Source: Modestobacter versicolor
GTDB lineage: Bacteria; Actinomycetota; Actinomycetes; Mycobacteriales; Geodermatophilaceae
DNA: 64,000 nt
Assembly (NCBI RefSeq): GCF_014195485.1
Contig: NZ_JACIBU010000001.1
Span: 3,224,001 to 3,288,000 of the forward strand
Direction of reading: 5' to 3'
The notes beneath the pieces are model-generated. The model was given only the letters and a program-made list of their open reading frames with translations. It made no database searches and was not told the origin of the DNA. Within the stretch, counting starts at the first letter, position 1, and each line of letters starts with the position of its first letter. Of the stretch, positions 38,463 to 47,683 are shown one piece after another. A program made the translations under genes and the position numbers.

Positions 38463-38481
38463 TCAGGTGAGGCTAACCTAC
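38463..38481. promoter_or_regulatory. DtxR/IdeR-type iron box
   Basis: TCAGGTGAGGCTAACCTAC matches the 19-bp DtxR/IdeR consensus (TTAGGTTAGGCTAACCTAA) at 16 positions. It lies in the 120-bp gap between the divergent permease operon and the binding-protein gene, where one dimer pair could repress both. Confidence 0.88.
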
Positions 38482-38532
38482 CCTCCCGGCACCGACGGAC
38501 GGTGCCGTTCCTGATCTTCCCGGAGGACCTCC

Positions 38533-39498
38533 GTGACCCATCTCCCCGCGCTGCGCCGGCGCCCGGTCCTGTCGACCGCCACGGTCGCCGCCGTCGCCCT
38601 CGTGCTGACCGCCTGCGGTGGCGGGAGCGACGACTCCACCGCGGATCAGCCCTCGGCGGGAGCTGCCGAGGAGGTCACGGTCAGCACCGCCTACGGCGAC
38701 GTGACCGTGCCGGCCGACCCGGAGCGGGTGGTGACGCTGGCCGAGAACGCCCTGGACGTCGCCCTCTCGGTCGGCGTCACCCCCGTGGGGACGACGGCCA
38801 GCCGCGGCGGCAACGCCGCCCCGGCCTACCTGGGCGACGCCGCCGCGGGCATCCCGGTCGTCGCCACCGTGGCCGAGCCCAACCTGGAGGCGGTCCTGCA
38901 GGCCGAGCCGGACCTGATCCTGGCCGCCGCCGGGCTGGAGCAGGACCAGTACGACCAGCTGGCGGCGATCGCGCCGACGGTCGTCCCGGACACGACGACG
39001 GGCGGGGACTGGCAGGAGCCGCTGCACGTCTACGCCCAGGCGCTGGGCGCGGACGACGAGCTGACCGAGGAGCTCGACTCGATCACCGACCGCGCGACCG
39101 CGCTCGCCGACCAGGGCGCCCTCGACGGCTCCGCGGCGGTGCTCCGCTGGATGGCCAACGGTCCCCTGGTGATGAACTCCGCCCTCATGCCGGGCGCGCT
39201 GCTGCAGGCCGCCGGCGCCGACCCGGTGCCCGCCGCCGACCTCGGCGGCAAGCCGCACAGCGACCCGCTGTCCCTGGAGAACCTCGCCCAGGTCGACGCC
39301 GACCGGTTGTTCGTCGCCGCGTTCGGGGCCGACGGCACGGGGGCGCTGGCCGCGGCCCGGACCCAGCCGGCCTTCACCCAGCTGACCGCGGTGCAGAGCG
39401 GGACGACGACCGAGGTCGACGGCTCGGTGTGGAGCAGCGCCTCCGGCCCGATCGCGGCCGACCTGGTGATGGACGACATCGAGGCCGCCGTCTCCTGA
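38533..39498 (+). CDS. Iron-siderophore ABC transporter, lipoprotein binding protein
   Basis: A 321-aa substrate-binding protein (FecB/FepB type). The signal peptide ends in the lipobox VLTAC at about residues 24-28, followed by a Gly/Ser linker. The two-lobed fold shows PERVVTLAENALDVALSVGVTPVG, EPNLEAVLQAEPDLILAAAG and a long helix near 170-190. It delivers the ferric chelate to the divergently encoded permeases. GTG 38533 has GGAGG 5 bases upstream and is 52 bp from the iron box. Confidence 0.93.
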   Translation: MTHLPALRRRPVLSTATVAAVALVLTACGGGSDDSTADQPSAGAAEEVTVSTAYGDVTVPADPERVVTLAENALDVALSVGVTPVGTTASRGGNAAPAYLGDAAAGIPVVATVAEPNLEAVLQAEPDLILAAAGLEQDQYDQLAAIAPTVVPDTTTGGDWQEPLHVYAQALGADDELTEELDSITDRATALADQGALDGSAAVLRWMANGPLVMNSALMPGALLQAAGADPVPAADLGGKPHSDPLSLENLAQVDADRLFVAAFGADGTGALAAARTQPAFTQLTAVQSGTTTEVDGSVWSSASGPIAADLVMDDIEAAVS

Positions 39499-39511
39499 CC
39501 ACCCGTCCACG

Positions 39512-39543
39512 GGCCGGCCGGTTCCACGTGGAACCGGCCGGCC
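39512..39543. promoter_or_regulatory. 32-bp perfect palindrome centred on a parS core
   Basis: The 14-bp core GTTCCACGTGGAAC (39521-39534) is extended on both sides by GGCCGGCCG/CGGCCGGCC to make a perfect 32-bp palindrome 14 bp after the lipoprotein gene stop. It may act as a ParB site, as the terminator hairpin of the binding-protein gene, or both. Confidence 0.65.
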
Positions 39544-39652
39544 TCGCCCTGACCGGGACGCCCGCGCGCCGGACACCGGCATGGAGCGCGGAGACCCCGC
39601 CCCGACGGGGCGCTGCGCGCCCTGGGCTGACCCGGTCGGGCATGCTCGCCGC

Positions 39653-40066
39653 GTGCCGCTGCCGAGCCGGGCCCTCCCCTACGCCGCCGCCGCGGCCGGC
39701 GGGGTGGTCGGCGCGCTGGCCCGCTGGGGCGTGGCCGAGGCCCTCCCCTCCCCCGCCGGGGGCTGGCCGTGGGCCACGCTGCTGGTCAACGTCACCGGCT
39801 GCGCGCTGATCGGGGTGCTGGTCGCGGTGCTGCTGGCCCGCGCACCGACCCACCCGTGGCTGCGCCCCTTCCTGGTCACCGGCGTGCTCGGGGGGTACAC
39901 CACCTACTCCACCTTCACCGTCGACGTCGTCCGGCTGGTCGACGCCGGCGCCGTGGCGACGGCGGTCGGCTACCTGCTGGCCTCCGTGCTGGGTGGCCTG
40001 CTCGCGGTCGTCGCCGGGCTGGCCGCCGGGCGCGCCCTCGTGCGCCGGCCCGGGGCGGCACGGTGA
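39653..40066 (+). CDS. crcB: Fluoride channel subunit CrcB/Fluc, first half
   Basis: A 137-aa protein with four membrane segments. Fluc motifs: GGVVGALARWGV, TLLVNVTGCALIGVL (the pore Asn) and GVLGGYTTYSTFTVDVVRL (the fluoride-contacting Thr/Phe/Ser strip). GTG 39653 gives the usual short start. It overlaps the second crcB by 4 bp, the typical arrangement for actinobacterial and Bacillus-type paired Fluc subunits that form antiparallel heterodimers and expel fluoride. Confidence 0.92.
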   Translation: MPLPSRALPYAAAAAGGVVGALARWGVAEALPSPAGGWPWATLLVNVTGCALIGVLVAVLLARAPTHPWLRPFLVTGVLGGYTTYSTFTVDVVRLVDAGAVATAVGYLLASVLGGLLAVVAGLAAGRALVRRPGAAR

Positions 40067-40416
40067 CGGCGCTGTGGGTGGCGCTCGGCGCGCTGGTCGG
40101 CGCACCGCTGCGGCTGCTGGCCGACCGCACCGCGGCCGCGCGCCGGGGCCCGGGCAGCGTGCTCGGCACGCTGGCGGTCAACGTCGCCGGCAGCGCCGTC
40201 CTCGGGGTGCTGCTCGGCCTGGGTGACGCCTCCCCCGCCGTGCTCGCCCTGGTCGGCACCGGCTTCTGCGGCACGCTGACCACCTTCTCCACCTTCGGCT
40301 GGGACGTCGTCCGGCTGGTCGAGGAGCGGGCGGTGGGCCGCGCGGCGGCCTACCTGACCGGCAGCCTGGTGCTCGGGCTGGCGGCCGCGGCCGGAGGCTG
40401 GCTGGCCGTCCGCTGA
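40063..40416 (+). CDS. crcB: Fluoride channel subunit CrcB/Fluc, second half
   Basis: A 117-aa partner of the preceding protein, with [30 protein letters not shown] and [22 protein letters not shown]. Sequence divergence between the two suggests a heterodimer. GTG 40063 overlaps the first crcB stop (GTGA). No fluoride riboswitch is recognised upstream of the pair. Confidence 0.92.
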   Translation: MTALWVALGALVGAPLRLLADRTAAARRGPGSVLGTLAVNVAGSAVLGVLLGLGDASPAVLALVGTGFCGTLTTFSTFGWDVVRLVEERAVGRAAAYLTGSLVLGLAAAAGGWLAVR

Positions 40417-40498
40417 GCAGCGGGTGAGCGCAGCGGGGCCGCCGTCGCCTAGGGTCGGGGAGCAACGGACGACGTCGACGGCGACTGGAGGTCATCAG

Positions 40499-41890
40499 GT
40501 GGGGGCGGACAGCCCGGTGGTGGTGGTCGCCAACCGGCTCCCGGTCGACCAGGTGACTGAGCCCGACGGCACGACCCGGTACCAGCGCAGCCCCGGCGGG
40601 CTGGTCACCGCGCTCGAGCCGTTCGTGGCCGGCCGCGGCGGCGCGTGGGTGGGCTGGTCCGGCGCGGCGGGCGATGCGCCCGAGCCCTTCGAGTCCGGCG
40701 GGATGCACCTGGTCCCGGTGGCGCTCTCGGAGGAGGAGGTGGACCGCTACTACGAGGGGTTCTCCAACGCCTCGCTGTGGCCGCTCTACCACGACGTCGT
40801 CGAGAAGCCGGAGTACCACCGCACCTGGTGGGACACCTACGTCCAGGTCAACAAGCGCTTCGCCGACCGGGCCGCCGAGGTCGCCGGCGAGGGCGCCATC
40901 GTGTGGGTGCACGACTACCAGCTGCAGCTGGTGCCGGCGATGCTCCGCCAGCGCCGTCCCGACCTGACCATCGGCTTCTTCCTGCACATCCCGTTCCCGC
41001 CCTACGAGCTGTTCACCCAGCTGCCCTGGCGCTCGGCGATCATCGAGGGCCTGCTGGGCGCCGACCTCATCGGCTTCCAGCAGCCCGCCGGCGCGACCAA
41101 CTTCGTCAACCTGGCCCGCCGGCTGCACGAGCTGCCGACCAAGGGCAGCACGGTCAGCTACGAGGGCCGCACCGTCACCGCCAAGGCGTTCCCGATCTCG
41201 ATCGACGTCGCCGCCTTCGACGAGCTCGCCCGGTCGCCCGAGGTGCTCGCCCGCGCCGCGGAGATCCGCCAGGAGCTGGGCGAGCCGGAGAAGATCGTGC
41301 TCGGCGTCGACCGGCTCGACTACACCAAGGGCATCGGCGTGCGGCTGGAGGCCTTCCAGGAGCTGCTGGAGGACGGCGCGCTCGAGGCCCCCTCGACCGT
41401 GCTGGTGCAGGTGGCCACGCCCAGCCGCGAGCGGGTCGAGCACTACGTGACCATGCGCGAGACGATCGAGCAGCAGGTCGGCCACATCAACGGCGTCTAC
41501 GGCTCGATCGCCGGCCCCGCGGTGCAGTACTTCAACCAGTCGATGCCGCGCGAGGAGCTGGCCGCGCTGTACCGGGCGGCCGACGTCATGCTGGTGACCC
41601 CGTACCGCGACGGCATGAACCTGGTCGCCAAGGAGTACGTCGCCGCGCGCGGCGACCTCGGCGGGGTGCTGGTGCTCAGCGAGTTCGCCGGCGCAGCCGC
41701 CGAGCTGAAGCAGGCGCTGCTGGTCAACCCGCACGACATCGCCGGGGTGAAGTCGCAGCTGCTGCGGGCGCTGCGGATGGACCCGGCCGAGGGGGCCAGG
41801 CGGATGCGGGCGATGCGCCGGCACATCACCAAGCACGACCTCGACCACTGGGCCACGTCGTTCTTCGACTCCCTGCAGCAGCAGGTCTGA
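40499..41890 (+). CDS. otsA: Alpha,alpha-trehalose-phosphate synthase OtsA
   Basis: Transfers glucose from a sugar nucleotide to glucose-6-phosphate, giving trehalose-6-phosphate. The 463-aa GT20 enzyme has [59 protein letters not shown] and the donor-site ending [20 protein letters not shown] 40499 has GGAGG upstream; an in-frame ATG/GTG further up adds 25 residues that are not family-like. A TAGGGT at 40450 may be the -10. Followed 2 bp later by otsB. Trehalose protects against desiccation and osmotic stress. Confidence 0.95.
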   Translation: MGADSPVVVVANRLPVDQVTEPDGTTRYQRSPGGLVTALEPFVAGRGGAWVGWSGAAGDAPEPFESGGMHLVPVALSEEEVDRYYEGFSNASLWPLYHDVVEKPEYHRTWWDTYVQVNKRFADRAAEVAGEGAIVWVHDYQLQLVPAMLRQRRPDLTIGFFLHIPFPPYELFTQLPWRSAIIEGLLGADLIGFQQPAGATNFVNLARRLHELPTKGSTVSYEGRTVTAKAFPISIDVAAFDELARSPEVLARAAEIRQELGEPEKIVLGVDRLDYTKGIGVRLEAFQELLEDGALEAPSTVLVQVATPSRERVEHYVTMRETIEQQVGHINGVYGSIAGPAVQYFNQSMPREELAALYRAADVMLVTPYRDGMNLVAKEYVAARGDLGGVLVLSEFAGAAAELKQALLVNPHDIAGVKSQLLRALRMDPAEGARRMRAMRRHITKHDLDHWATSFFDSLQQQV

Positions 41891-41892
41891 GC

Positions 41893-42639
41893 GTGCTCGA
41901 CGAGGCGCTCGCCGCGGCGCTCGACGAGCTGGCCGCGCACCGGCCGCTGCTGCTGGCCAGCGACTACGACGGCGTGCTGGCCCGGCTGCGCGACGACCCG
42001 GCCGCCGCCGTCCTGGAGCCCGGCACCGCCGAGCTGCTCGGCCGGCTGGCCGCGGTCGACGGCGTGACCGTCGCCCTGGTCAGCGGCCGCGGGGTCGACG
42101 ACCTGCAGCGCACCAGCGGGCTGAGCGGGCCGTTCCGCTGGGTCGGCAGCCACGGCGCGGAGTTCGACGGGCCGCTCAGCGGTGAGCTCGCCGTCCGCCG
42201 CGACCAGCTGGCGGCCGCGCTGGCCCCGCTCGTCGACGCCGTCCCCGGTGCCCGGCTGGAGGTCAAGCCGGCCAGCGCGGCGGTGCACGTGCGCACCGTC
42301 GCCGACCGCGCTGCGGCGCAGCGGCTGCTGGACGACGCCGCCGCCGGCCCCGGCGCCGCCGCCGACCTGACGGCCAAGCCGGGAAAGGACGTGCTGGAGC
42401 TGGCGGTCACCGACGCGGACAAGGGGTCGGCGCTGGTCCGGCTGCGCGACGAGCTCGGCGCCCGCGCGGTGCTCTACCTGGGCGACGACGTGACCGACGA
42501 GGACGGCTTCCGGGCGCTCGGACCCGGCGACGTCACCGTGAAGGTCGGCGACGGCGAGACCGCCGCGGCCCACCGGCTGGCCGACCTGACCGGCGTCCGC
42601 GAGCTCCTCGACCGGCTGGCCACCACGCTCTCCCGCTGA
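41893..42639 (+). CDS. otsB: Trehalose-6-phosphate phosphatase OtsB
   Basis: A 248-aa HAD phosphatase that releases trehalose. Motif I SDYDGVLA (Asp nucleophile; the usual Thr of DGT is Val), motif II ALVSGRG, KPGKDVLEL with the motif III lysine region, and motif IV YLGDDVTDEDGF. Length is typical. GTG 41893 follows the otsA stop by 2 bases, so expression is coupled. A GGTTCCGT/ACGGAACC hairpin follows the gene. Confidence 0.93.
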   Translation: MLDEALAAALDELAAHRPLLLASDYDGVLARLRDDPAAAVLEPGTAELLGRLAAVDGVTVALVSGRGVDDLQRTSGLSGPFRWVGSHGAEFDGPLSGELAVRRDQLAAALAPLVDAVPGARLEVKPASAAVHVRTVADRAAAQRLLDDAAAGPGAAADLTAKPGKDVLELAVTDADKGSALVRLRDELGARAVLYLGDDVTDEDGFRALGPGDVTVKVGDGETAAAHRLADLTGVRELLDRLATTLSR

Positions 42640-42658
42640 CCTGACCTGACCGGTCACC

Positions 42659-42679
42659 GGTTCCGTCGCTGACGGAACC
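42659..42679 (+). terminator. Terminator-like hairpin after otsB
   Basis: GGTTCCGT-CGCTG-ACGGAACC: an 8-bp perfect stem with a 5-base loop 19 bp after the otsB stop. No T-run follows. Confidence 0.6.
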
Positions 42680-42874
42680 CGCGTCGACCCCTCGCTGCAC
42701 GGCCGCACCCCGCGCCCCCGCCGACCTCATCCGTCGCAGGCGCCCCACCAGCGCGTTCGCCTCACTCACCCCCCACTCCCCCGGCGGGCCGCCGTCACGG
42801 TGCCCGGAGCCGCTGCCGATCACCTGCTCACACCGGTGCCTCGGGCCCTGTCCCGAGCCGGCGGTGGCGACGAG
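42680..42874 (+). other. Non-coding region between otsB and the cheA leader
   Basis: No gene is supported here. GCCGATCA at 42815-42822 resembles the -10 of FliA/WhiG-type promoters (GCCGATAA), but no TAAA-like -35 lies at the right distance, so a promoter is only possible. It would place the AT-rich leader element at 42875-42954 inside the transcript. Confidence 0.3.
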
Positions 42875-42954
42875 GAATTGTCGACATGTGCATGAAGAAC
42901 CATTTATCGCACATGGCCGACAATTCCAAGAATTGTCGGCGCGCATCGTTTGTT
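42875..42954 (+). promoter_or_regulatory. AT-rich cheA leader with two mutually exclusive hairpins
   Basis: Three arms of one sequence: GAATTGTCG (42875-42883), its complement within GCCGACAATTC (42916-42926), and GAATTGTCGGC (42930-42940). Hairpin A pairs 42875-42883 with 42918-42926 and 42885-42891 (CATGTGC) with 42909-42915 (GCACATG), loop 17 bases. Hairpin B pairs 42916-42926 with 42930-42940, 11 bp with a 3-base loop, and is followed by GCGCATCGTTTGTT. Both use the middle arm, so they exclude each other, as in an attenuator. A DNA operator with three half-sites is the alternative. The element is 85 bp upstream of cheA and much more AT-rich than its surroundings. Confidence 0.65.
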
Positions 42955-43038
42955 CACCTGCAGTGGTGCGAGACGGTGCCGAAGAACCAATCGCTGTGCG
43001 GGGCAGGCCCGTCACGGCATCAAGGGGATGAGGCAGGC

Positions 43039-45522
43039 GTGGAAGGTCTGGACGACATCGTCGAGGAGTTCCTCGTGGAGAGCCACGAGAACCTCGACCA
43101 GCTGGACCAGGACCTGGTGGCCCTGGAGCAGGACCCGCGGTCGCGGGAACGGCTCTCGAGCATCTTCCGGACCATCCACACGATCAAGGGCACCAGCGGC
43201 TTCCTCGCCTTCAACAAGCTGGAGGAGGTCGCGCACGTCGGGGAGAACCTCCTCTCCCGGCTGCGCGACGGCGCCCTGGACCTGACCCCCTCGCGCACGA
43301 GCGCGCTGCTGCTGATGACCGACACGATCCGGGCACTGCTCGCCGAGATCGAGGCCAGCGGTGGCGAGGGCTCGACCCCGGTGGCCGACACGGTCGTGGT
43401 GCTCAGCGCCGCGCTCGAGGACGCCCCGGCCGAGGCGGCCGTCGAGGCCGCCGCAGCCGTGGTCGAGGCAGCCGAGGCGGTCGTCGAGGCCGAGGCCGAG
43501 GTCGTCGCCGAGGCGCAGGCCGCCGCGCCGGCGCCGGTGAAGAAGGCCGCGGCCAAGAAGCCGCCGGCGAAGCGCGCCTCCCGCGCCAAGACCCCCGTGC
43601 CGGCACCGGCCCCGGTGCCCGCCGTCGAGAACGTCCCCGTGCCGTCGCCGCCGGTCGCCGCCCCGGCGCCCGTCGCCGAGCTCCCGCAGGAGGTCCCCGT
43701 GCCCGAGGTCCCCGCCGCCCCGGCCGCGCTCGCCCCCGAGCCCGGCACGCCGGAGGCCCAGCCGAAGGGCCGCGGCGTCGCCGACAGCACCATCCGGGTC
43801 GACGTCGACCTGCTGGACAACCTGATGCTGCTGGTCGGCGAGCTGGTGCTGACCCGCAACCAGATCGTCCAGTACGTCGGCCGGCAGAACGACCAGGACC
43901 TGATCCGCGCGTCCCAGCGGCTCAACCTGATCGCCAGCGAGCTGCAGGAGAGCGCGATGAAGACGCGCATGCAGCCCATCGACCACATCTGGTCCAAGCT
44001 CCCCCGCGTCGTCCGCGACCTGGGCCTGCAGTGCGGCAAGGCCGTGCGGCTGGAGATGGAGGGCAAGGACACCGAGCTGGACAAGACCCTGCTCGAGGCG
44101 GTCAAGGACCCGCTGACCCACCTGGTCCGCAACTCCGTCGACCACGGCATCGAGGACACCGCCGGCCGCGCGGCCGCCGGCAAGCCCGCCGAGGGCGTGC
44201 TCACGCTGCGCTCCCGGCACGAGAGCGGCCAGGTCGTGGTCGAGGTCGCCGACGACGGCGCGGGCATCGACCCGGCCAAGATCGGCCGCAAGGCGGTCGA
44301 GAAGGGCCTCATCACCGCCGACGCGCTCAGCCGGATGAGCCCCCAGGACCTGCTGCAGCTGATCTTCCTGCCCGGCTTCTCCACCGCCGCCGCGGTCACC
44401 AACGTCTCCGGGCGCGGTGTCGGCATGGACGTGGTCAAGACCAACATCGAGGGCATCGGCGGCACCATCGAGGTCGAGTCGGTCGCCGGTCGCGGCACCT
44501 GCATGCGGCTGCGCATCCCGCTGACCCTCGCGATCGTCCCGGCGCTCACCATCGAGTGCGCCGGCGACCGCTACGCCATCCCGCAGATCAGCCTGCAGGA
44601 GCTCGTGGCGCTGGACGCCGAGAAGGCCGCCGCGGCGGTCGAGGACGTCGGCGGCGCCTCGGTCTACCGGCTGCGCGGCGAGCTGCTGCCGCTGGTGCAC
44701 CTGGCCGACGTGCTCGGCCTCACCTCCGACCGGCACGACGGCCACGTGGTCATCGCCGTGCTGAGCTCCGAGGGGCGCCGGTTCGGCCTGGTGGTCGACC
44801 GGGTCATCAACACCGAGGAGATCGTCGTCAAGGCGGTCAGCGGCCAGCTCAAGCAGATCGGGCTGTACTCCGGCGCGACCGTGCTCGGCGACGGTGCGGT
44901 GGCGCTGATCCTCGACGTCCAGGCGCTGGCCCGCCGCGCCCTGCGCACCGAGACCACCGACCGCCAGGAGCACCGCCTCGCCGCGGCCGCGGCGGCCGCC
45001 TCGGTCTCCGAGCGCCAGCGGATGCTGCTCGCCGCGATCGGCGGCGGCCGGCGGGTCGCGATCCCGCTGGACACCGTCACCCGCCTGGAGCAGGTGCGCA
45101 GCGACACCGTCGAGCGGGTCGGCTCCCGGGAGGTCGTGCAGTACCGCGGCGCGATCCTGCCGATCGTCCGGCTCGACCGGCACCTGGGCGCCTTCGGCGA
45201 CTCCGACCGCGAGGTGCTCGAGGTCATCGTCTACGCCGACCACGGCCGCAGCGTCGCGATCGTCGTCGAGGAGATCCTCGACATCGTCGACGGCGAGGCC
45301 GCGGTGCAGAGCGACATCGACGACCTGGGCCTGCTCGGCTCCGCCGTCATCGGCGACCGGGTCACCGAGCTGCTGGACGTCCGCGCGGCCATCCTCGCCG
45401 CCGACCCGGCGTTCTACTCCCCCGCGCCGGGCGCCCTGCCCGGCGGCCTCGGCTCGATGCCCGACATCGACACCAGCGCCTTCGGCTTCGAGGGCACCTC
45501 TTCCCCCCTGATGGAGGTCTGA
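43039..45522 (+). CDS. cheA: Chemotaxis histidine kinase CheA with two CheW-like domains
   Basis: An 827-aa kinase. The Hpt domain has IFRTIHTIKGTSGF with phospho-acceptor His47. A long Ala/Glu/Pro linker (about 130-245) includes a histone-like KKAAAKKPPAKRASRAK. Dimerisation starts at STIRVDVDLLDNLMLLVGEL; the ATPase domain has the N box HLVRNSVDHGIE (about 361), VADDGAGID, FLPGFSTA and GRGVGMDVVK. Two CheW-like domains follow (about 495-635 and 655-790), one more than usual. No CheY-binding P2 domain is obvious. GTG 43039 has GAGG about 7 bases upstream; the frame continues up to ATG 42886 through the leader, which is less likely to be translated. cheW follows after 1 bp. Confidence 0.95.
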   Translation: MEGLDDIVEEFLVESHENLDQLDQDLVALEQDPRSRERLSSIFRTIHTIKGTSGFLAFNKLEEVAHVGENLLSRLRDGALDLTPSRTSALLLMTDTIRALLAEIEASGGEGSTPVADTVVVLSAALEDAPAEAAVEAAAAVVEAAEAVVEAEAEVVAEAQAAAPAPVKKAAAKKPPAKRASRAKTPVPAPAPVPAVENVPVPSPPVAAPAPVAELPQEVPVPEVPAAPAALAPEPGTPEAQPKGRGVADSTIRVDVDLLDNLMLLVGELVLTRNQIVQYVGRQNDQDLIRASQRLNLIASELQESAMKTRMQPIDHIWSKLPRVVRDLGLQCGKAVRLEMEGKDTELDKTLLEAVKDPLTHLVRNSVDHGIEDTAGRAAAGKPAEGVLTLRSRHESGQVVVEVADDGAGIDPAKIGRKAVEKGLITADALSRMSPQDLLQLIFLPGFSTAAAVTNVSGRGVGMDVVKTNIEGIGGTIEVESVAGRGTCMRLRIPLTLAIVPALTIECAGDRYAIPQISLQELVALDAEKAAAAVEDVGGASVYRLRGELLPLVHLADVLGLTSDRHDGHVVIAVLSSEGRRFGLVVDRVINTEEIVVKAVSGQLKQIGLYSGATVLGDGAVALILDVQALARRALRTETTDRQEHRLAAAAAAASVSERQRMLLAAIGGGRRVAIPLDTVTRLEQVRSDTVERVGSREVVQYRGAILPIVRLDRHLGAFGDSDREVLEVIVYADHGRSVAIVVEEILDIVDGEAAVQSDIDDLGLLGSAVIGDRVTELLDVRAAILAADPAFYSPAPGALPGGLGSMPDIDTSAFGFEGTSSPLMEV

Positions 45523-45523
45523 C

Positions 45524-45982
45524 GTGAGCAGCGCCACCGCCACCGCCACCCGCACCATGCCGGCGACCAGCCAGCTCGCCACCTTCTGGCTGGACGGCGA
45601 CCTGTTCGGCGTCGAGGTCGAGCACGTCCAGGAGGTGCTGCGCAGCCAGAGCATCACCCGGGTGCCGCTGGCCCCGCCGGCGGTCGCCGGCCTGATCAAC
45701 CTCCGCGGCCAGGTCGTCACCGCGATCGAGCTCCGCGAGCGGCTCGGCCGCAAGCCGCGCCCGGAGGGGCAGGAGGCGGTCGTCATCGTCGTCCGGCTGC
45801 ACGGGGAGGCCGTGAGCCTGCTCGTCGACAGCATCGCCGACGTCGTCGACGTCGACGTCCGCGACTTCGAGGCCCCGCCGGACACCCTGGACGGCGTCGG
45901 CCGCGACCTGATCCGCGGCGCCTACAAGCTCTCCGGCCAGCTGCTGCTCGCCCTCGACGTCAACCGCGCCGTCGGCACCTGA
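45524..45982 (+). CDS. cheW: Chemotaxis coupling protein CheW
   Basis: A 152-aa coupler linking chemoreceptors to CheA. CheW-fold motifs: [55 protein letters not shown], and [15 protein letters not shown]. The 15-residue N-terminal Ser/Thr/Ala tail is an extension. GTG 45524 comes 1 base after the cheA stop. The first chemoreceptor gene follows 88 bp later, so cheA-cheW-mcp1 is a probable operon ending at the terminators at 47684-47816. Confidence 0.95.
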   Translation: MSSATATATRTMPATSQLATFWLDGDLFGVEVEHVQEVLRSQSITRVPLAPPAVAGLINLRGQVVTAIELRERLGRKPRPEGQEAVVIVVRLHGEAVSLLVDSIADVVDVDVRDFEAPPDTLDGVGRDLIRGAYKLSGQLLLALDVNRAVGT

Positions 45983-46070
45983 GCACGACCCGGTCACCCC
46001 CGACCCCGGTGACCGGCCGCACCCCCACGACCACCGCCCCGGTACCGCCCCTCCCCTGGAGACCTTGACC

Positions 46071-47678
46071 ATGAGCAGCACCGCACTCCCCTCCCGGCGG
46101 CTCGGGTGGTTCACCGACCGGCCCATCGGCGTGAAGATCGGCGCGGCCATCGCCCTGCTGGTCATCGTGGTCGCCGGCACCAACGTGCTGTCGATCAGCC
46201 GGATGCGCGACATGCGCGCGGTCCAGGAGCAGATCTACACCGAGAACCTCAAGCCGCTGAACTCGCTGGCCGCCATCCAGCGGGCCGTGGCCGCCTACCG
46301 GTCGCGGGTGCTGCAGTACCCCGTCTACTCCGTCGCCGACCGCCCGGAGATCCTCGCTCAGGCGCAGGAGAAGCTGGCCGACCTGCAGGCCGCCTCGGAC
46401 GAGTACGAGCCCTACGTGGTGAACCAGGCGGCCGTCGACACCTTCGAGGCGTCCTTCGCCCAGCTCGTCCAGCTCAACGAGACCCGGATGGTGCCGGCCG
46501 CCGACGCCGGCGACCTGACCACCTTCGGCCTGCTCTACAAGGACACCGCCGCCGAGATCATCAGCACCTTCTCGCAGGCGATGGAGGACGAGGGGCTCGC
46601 GCAGTCGGAGGTCGCCGCTGCCCGCAACGCCGAGGCAGCCGCAGCCGTCGACCGCGCCGTCACGACCCTCCTCGTCTCCGCCCTGCTCGGCATCCTGGTC
46701 GCCGGCGGCCTGGCCTTCCTGGTCGTCCGCCGGGTGCTGGCCACCGTCCGCTCGGTCCAGACCTCCGTGCAGGCGATGGCCGACGGCGACCTGACCGTGC
46801 TGCCCACGGTCCGCGACCGCGACGAGATCGGCCAGATGGCCGAGTCGCTCGCCGCCGCCCAGACCAACCTGCGCTCCGTGATGGCCTCCGTGGTCGCCTC
46901 GTCCGACGCGGTGGCGGCTGCCTCGGAGGAGCTGTCGGCGTCCTCGGCGCAGATCTCGGCCTCGGCCGAGGAGACCTCCGCGCAGTCCGGTGTCGTCTCT
47001 GCTGCTGCGGAGGAGGTCTCCCGCAACGTGGCCACCGTCGCCGCGGGTGCGGAGGAGATGGGTGCCTCGATCCGGGAGATCAGCCAGAACGCCAACGAGG
47101 CCGCCCGGGTCGCCGCCCAGGCCGTCGCCGAGGCCGAGACCACCAACGCCACCGTGGTGAAGCTGGGCGACTCCTCGCGGGAGATCGGCAACGTGGTCAA
47201 GGTGATCACCTCGATCGCCGAGCAGACCAACCTGCTGGCGCTCAACGCCACCATCGAGGCGGCCCGGGCCGGCGAGGCGGGCAAGGGCTTCGCCGTCGTC
47301 GCCAACGAGGTCAAGGAGCTCGCCCAGGAGACGGCGCGGGCCACCGAGGACATCGCCCGCCGGGTCGAGGCGATCCAGGGCGACACCTCCGGTGCCGTCG
47401 ACGCCATCGGCCGCATCTCGGAGATCATCGGCTCGATCAACGACTTCCAGCTGACCATCGCCTCGGCGGTGGAGGAGCAGACGGCCACCACGAACGAGAT
47501 GTCCCGCTCGGTCCAGGAGGCCGCCGGCGGCTCCACCGAGATCGCCACCAACATCACCGGGGTCTCGACCGCGGCGTCCTCGACGACCCAGGCGCTGGGC
47601 CAGACCCGGCAGGCCGTCGACGAGCTGTCCCGGATGGCCAGCGACCTGCGCACCACGGTGGCCCGCTTCTCCTACTGA
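46071..47678 (+). CDS. Methyl-accepting chemotaxis protein 1
   Basis: A 535-aa transmembrane chemoreceptor: TM1 at about 22-44, a 150-residue four-helix-bundle ligand domain, TM2 at about 196-218, a HAMP domain ([24 protein letters not shown]), and a cytoplasmic signalling hairpin whose tip reads [39 protein letters not shown]. It ends ARFSY with no CheR-docking pentapeptide. The ligand is unknown. ATG 46071 has GGAG upstream. Two segments of its signalling domain are almost base-identical to receptor 3 while the 58 bp between them are not. Confidence 0.93.
   Translation: MSSTALPSRRLGWFTDRPIGVKIGAAIALLVIVVAGTNVLSISRMRDMRAVQEQIYTENLKPLNSLAAIQRAVAAYRSRVLQYPVYSVADRPEILAQAQEKLADLQAASDEYEPYVVNQAAVDTFEASFAQLVQLNETRMVPAADAGDLTTFGLLYKDTAAEIISTFSQAMEDEGLAQSEVAAARNAEAAAAVDRAVTTLLVSALLGILVAGGLAFLVVRRVLATVRSVQTSVQAMADGDLTVLPTVRDRDEIGQMAESLAAAQTNLRSVMASVVASSDAVAAASEELSASSAQISASAEETSAQSGVVSAAAEEVSRNVATVAAGAEEMGASIREISQNANEAARVAAQAVAEAETTNATVVKLGDSSREIGNVVKVITSIAEQTNLLALNATIEAARAGEAGKGFAVVANEVKELAQETARATEDIARRVEAIQGDTSGAVDAIGRISEIIGSINDFQLTIASAVEEQTATTNEMSRSVQEAAGGSTEIATNITGVSTAASSTTQALGQTRQAVDELSRMASDLRTTVARFSY
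46878..47122 (+). repeat. Gene-conversion tract shared with receptor 3 (copy 1)
   Basis: 245 bp that match 50798-51042 at 243 positions (differences at 47000 and 47003), including uncommon GCT codons. A second tract, 47181-47365 versus 51101-51285, matches at 184 of 185. The 58 bp between the tracts and the flanks are clearly diverged. Confidence 0.85.
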
Positions 47679-47683
47679 GAGGA

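Noticed and set aside
39544-39652. Fluoride riboswitch before the crcB pair
   Set aside because: The conserved crcB-motif core could not be found in the gap.
42886-43038. cheA starting at ATG 42886
   Set aside because: This would translate the AT-rich paired element into a Cys/His/Asn-rich segment unlike CheA; GTG 43039 has a ribosome-binding site and gives a normal Hpt start.
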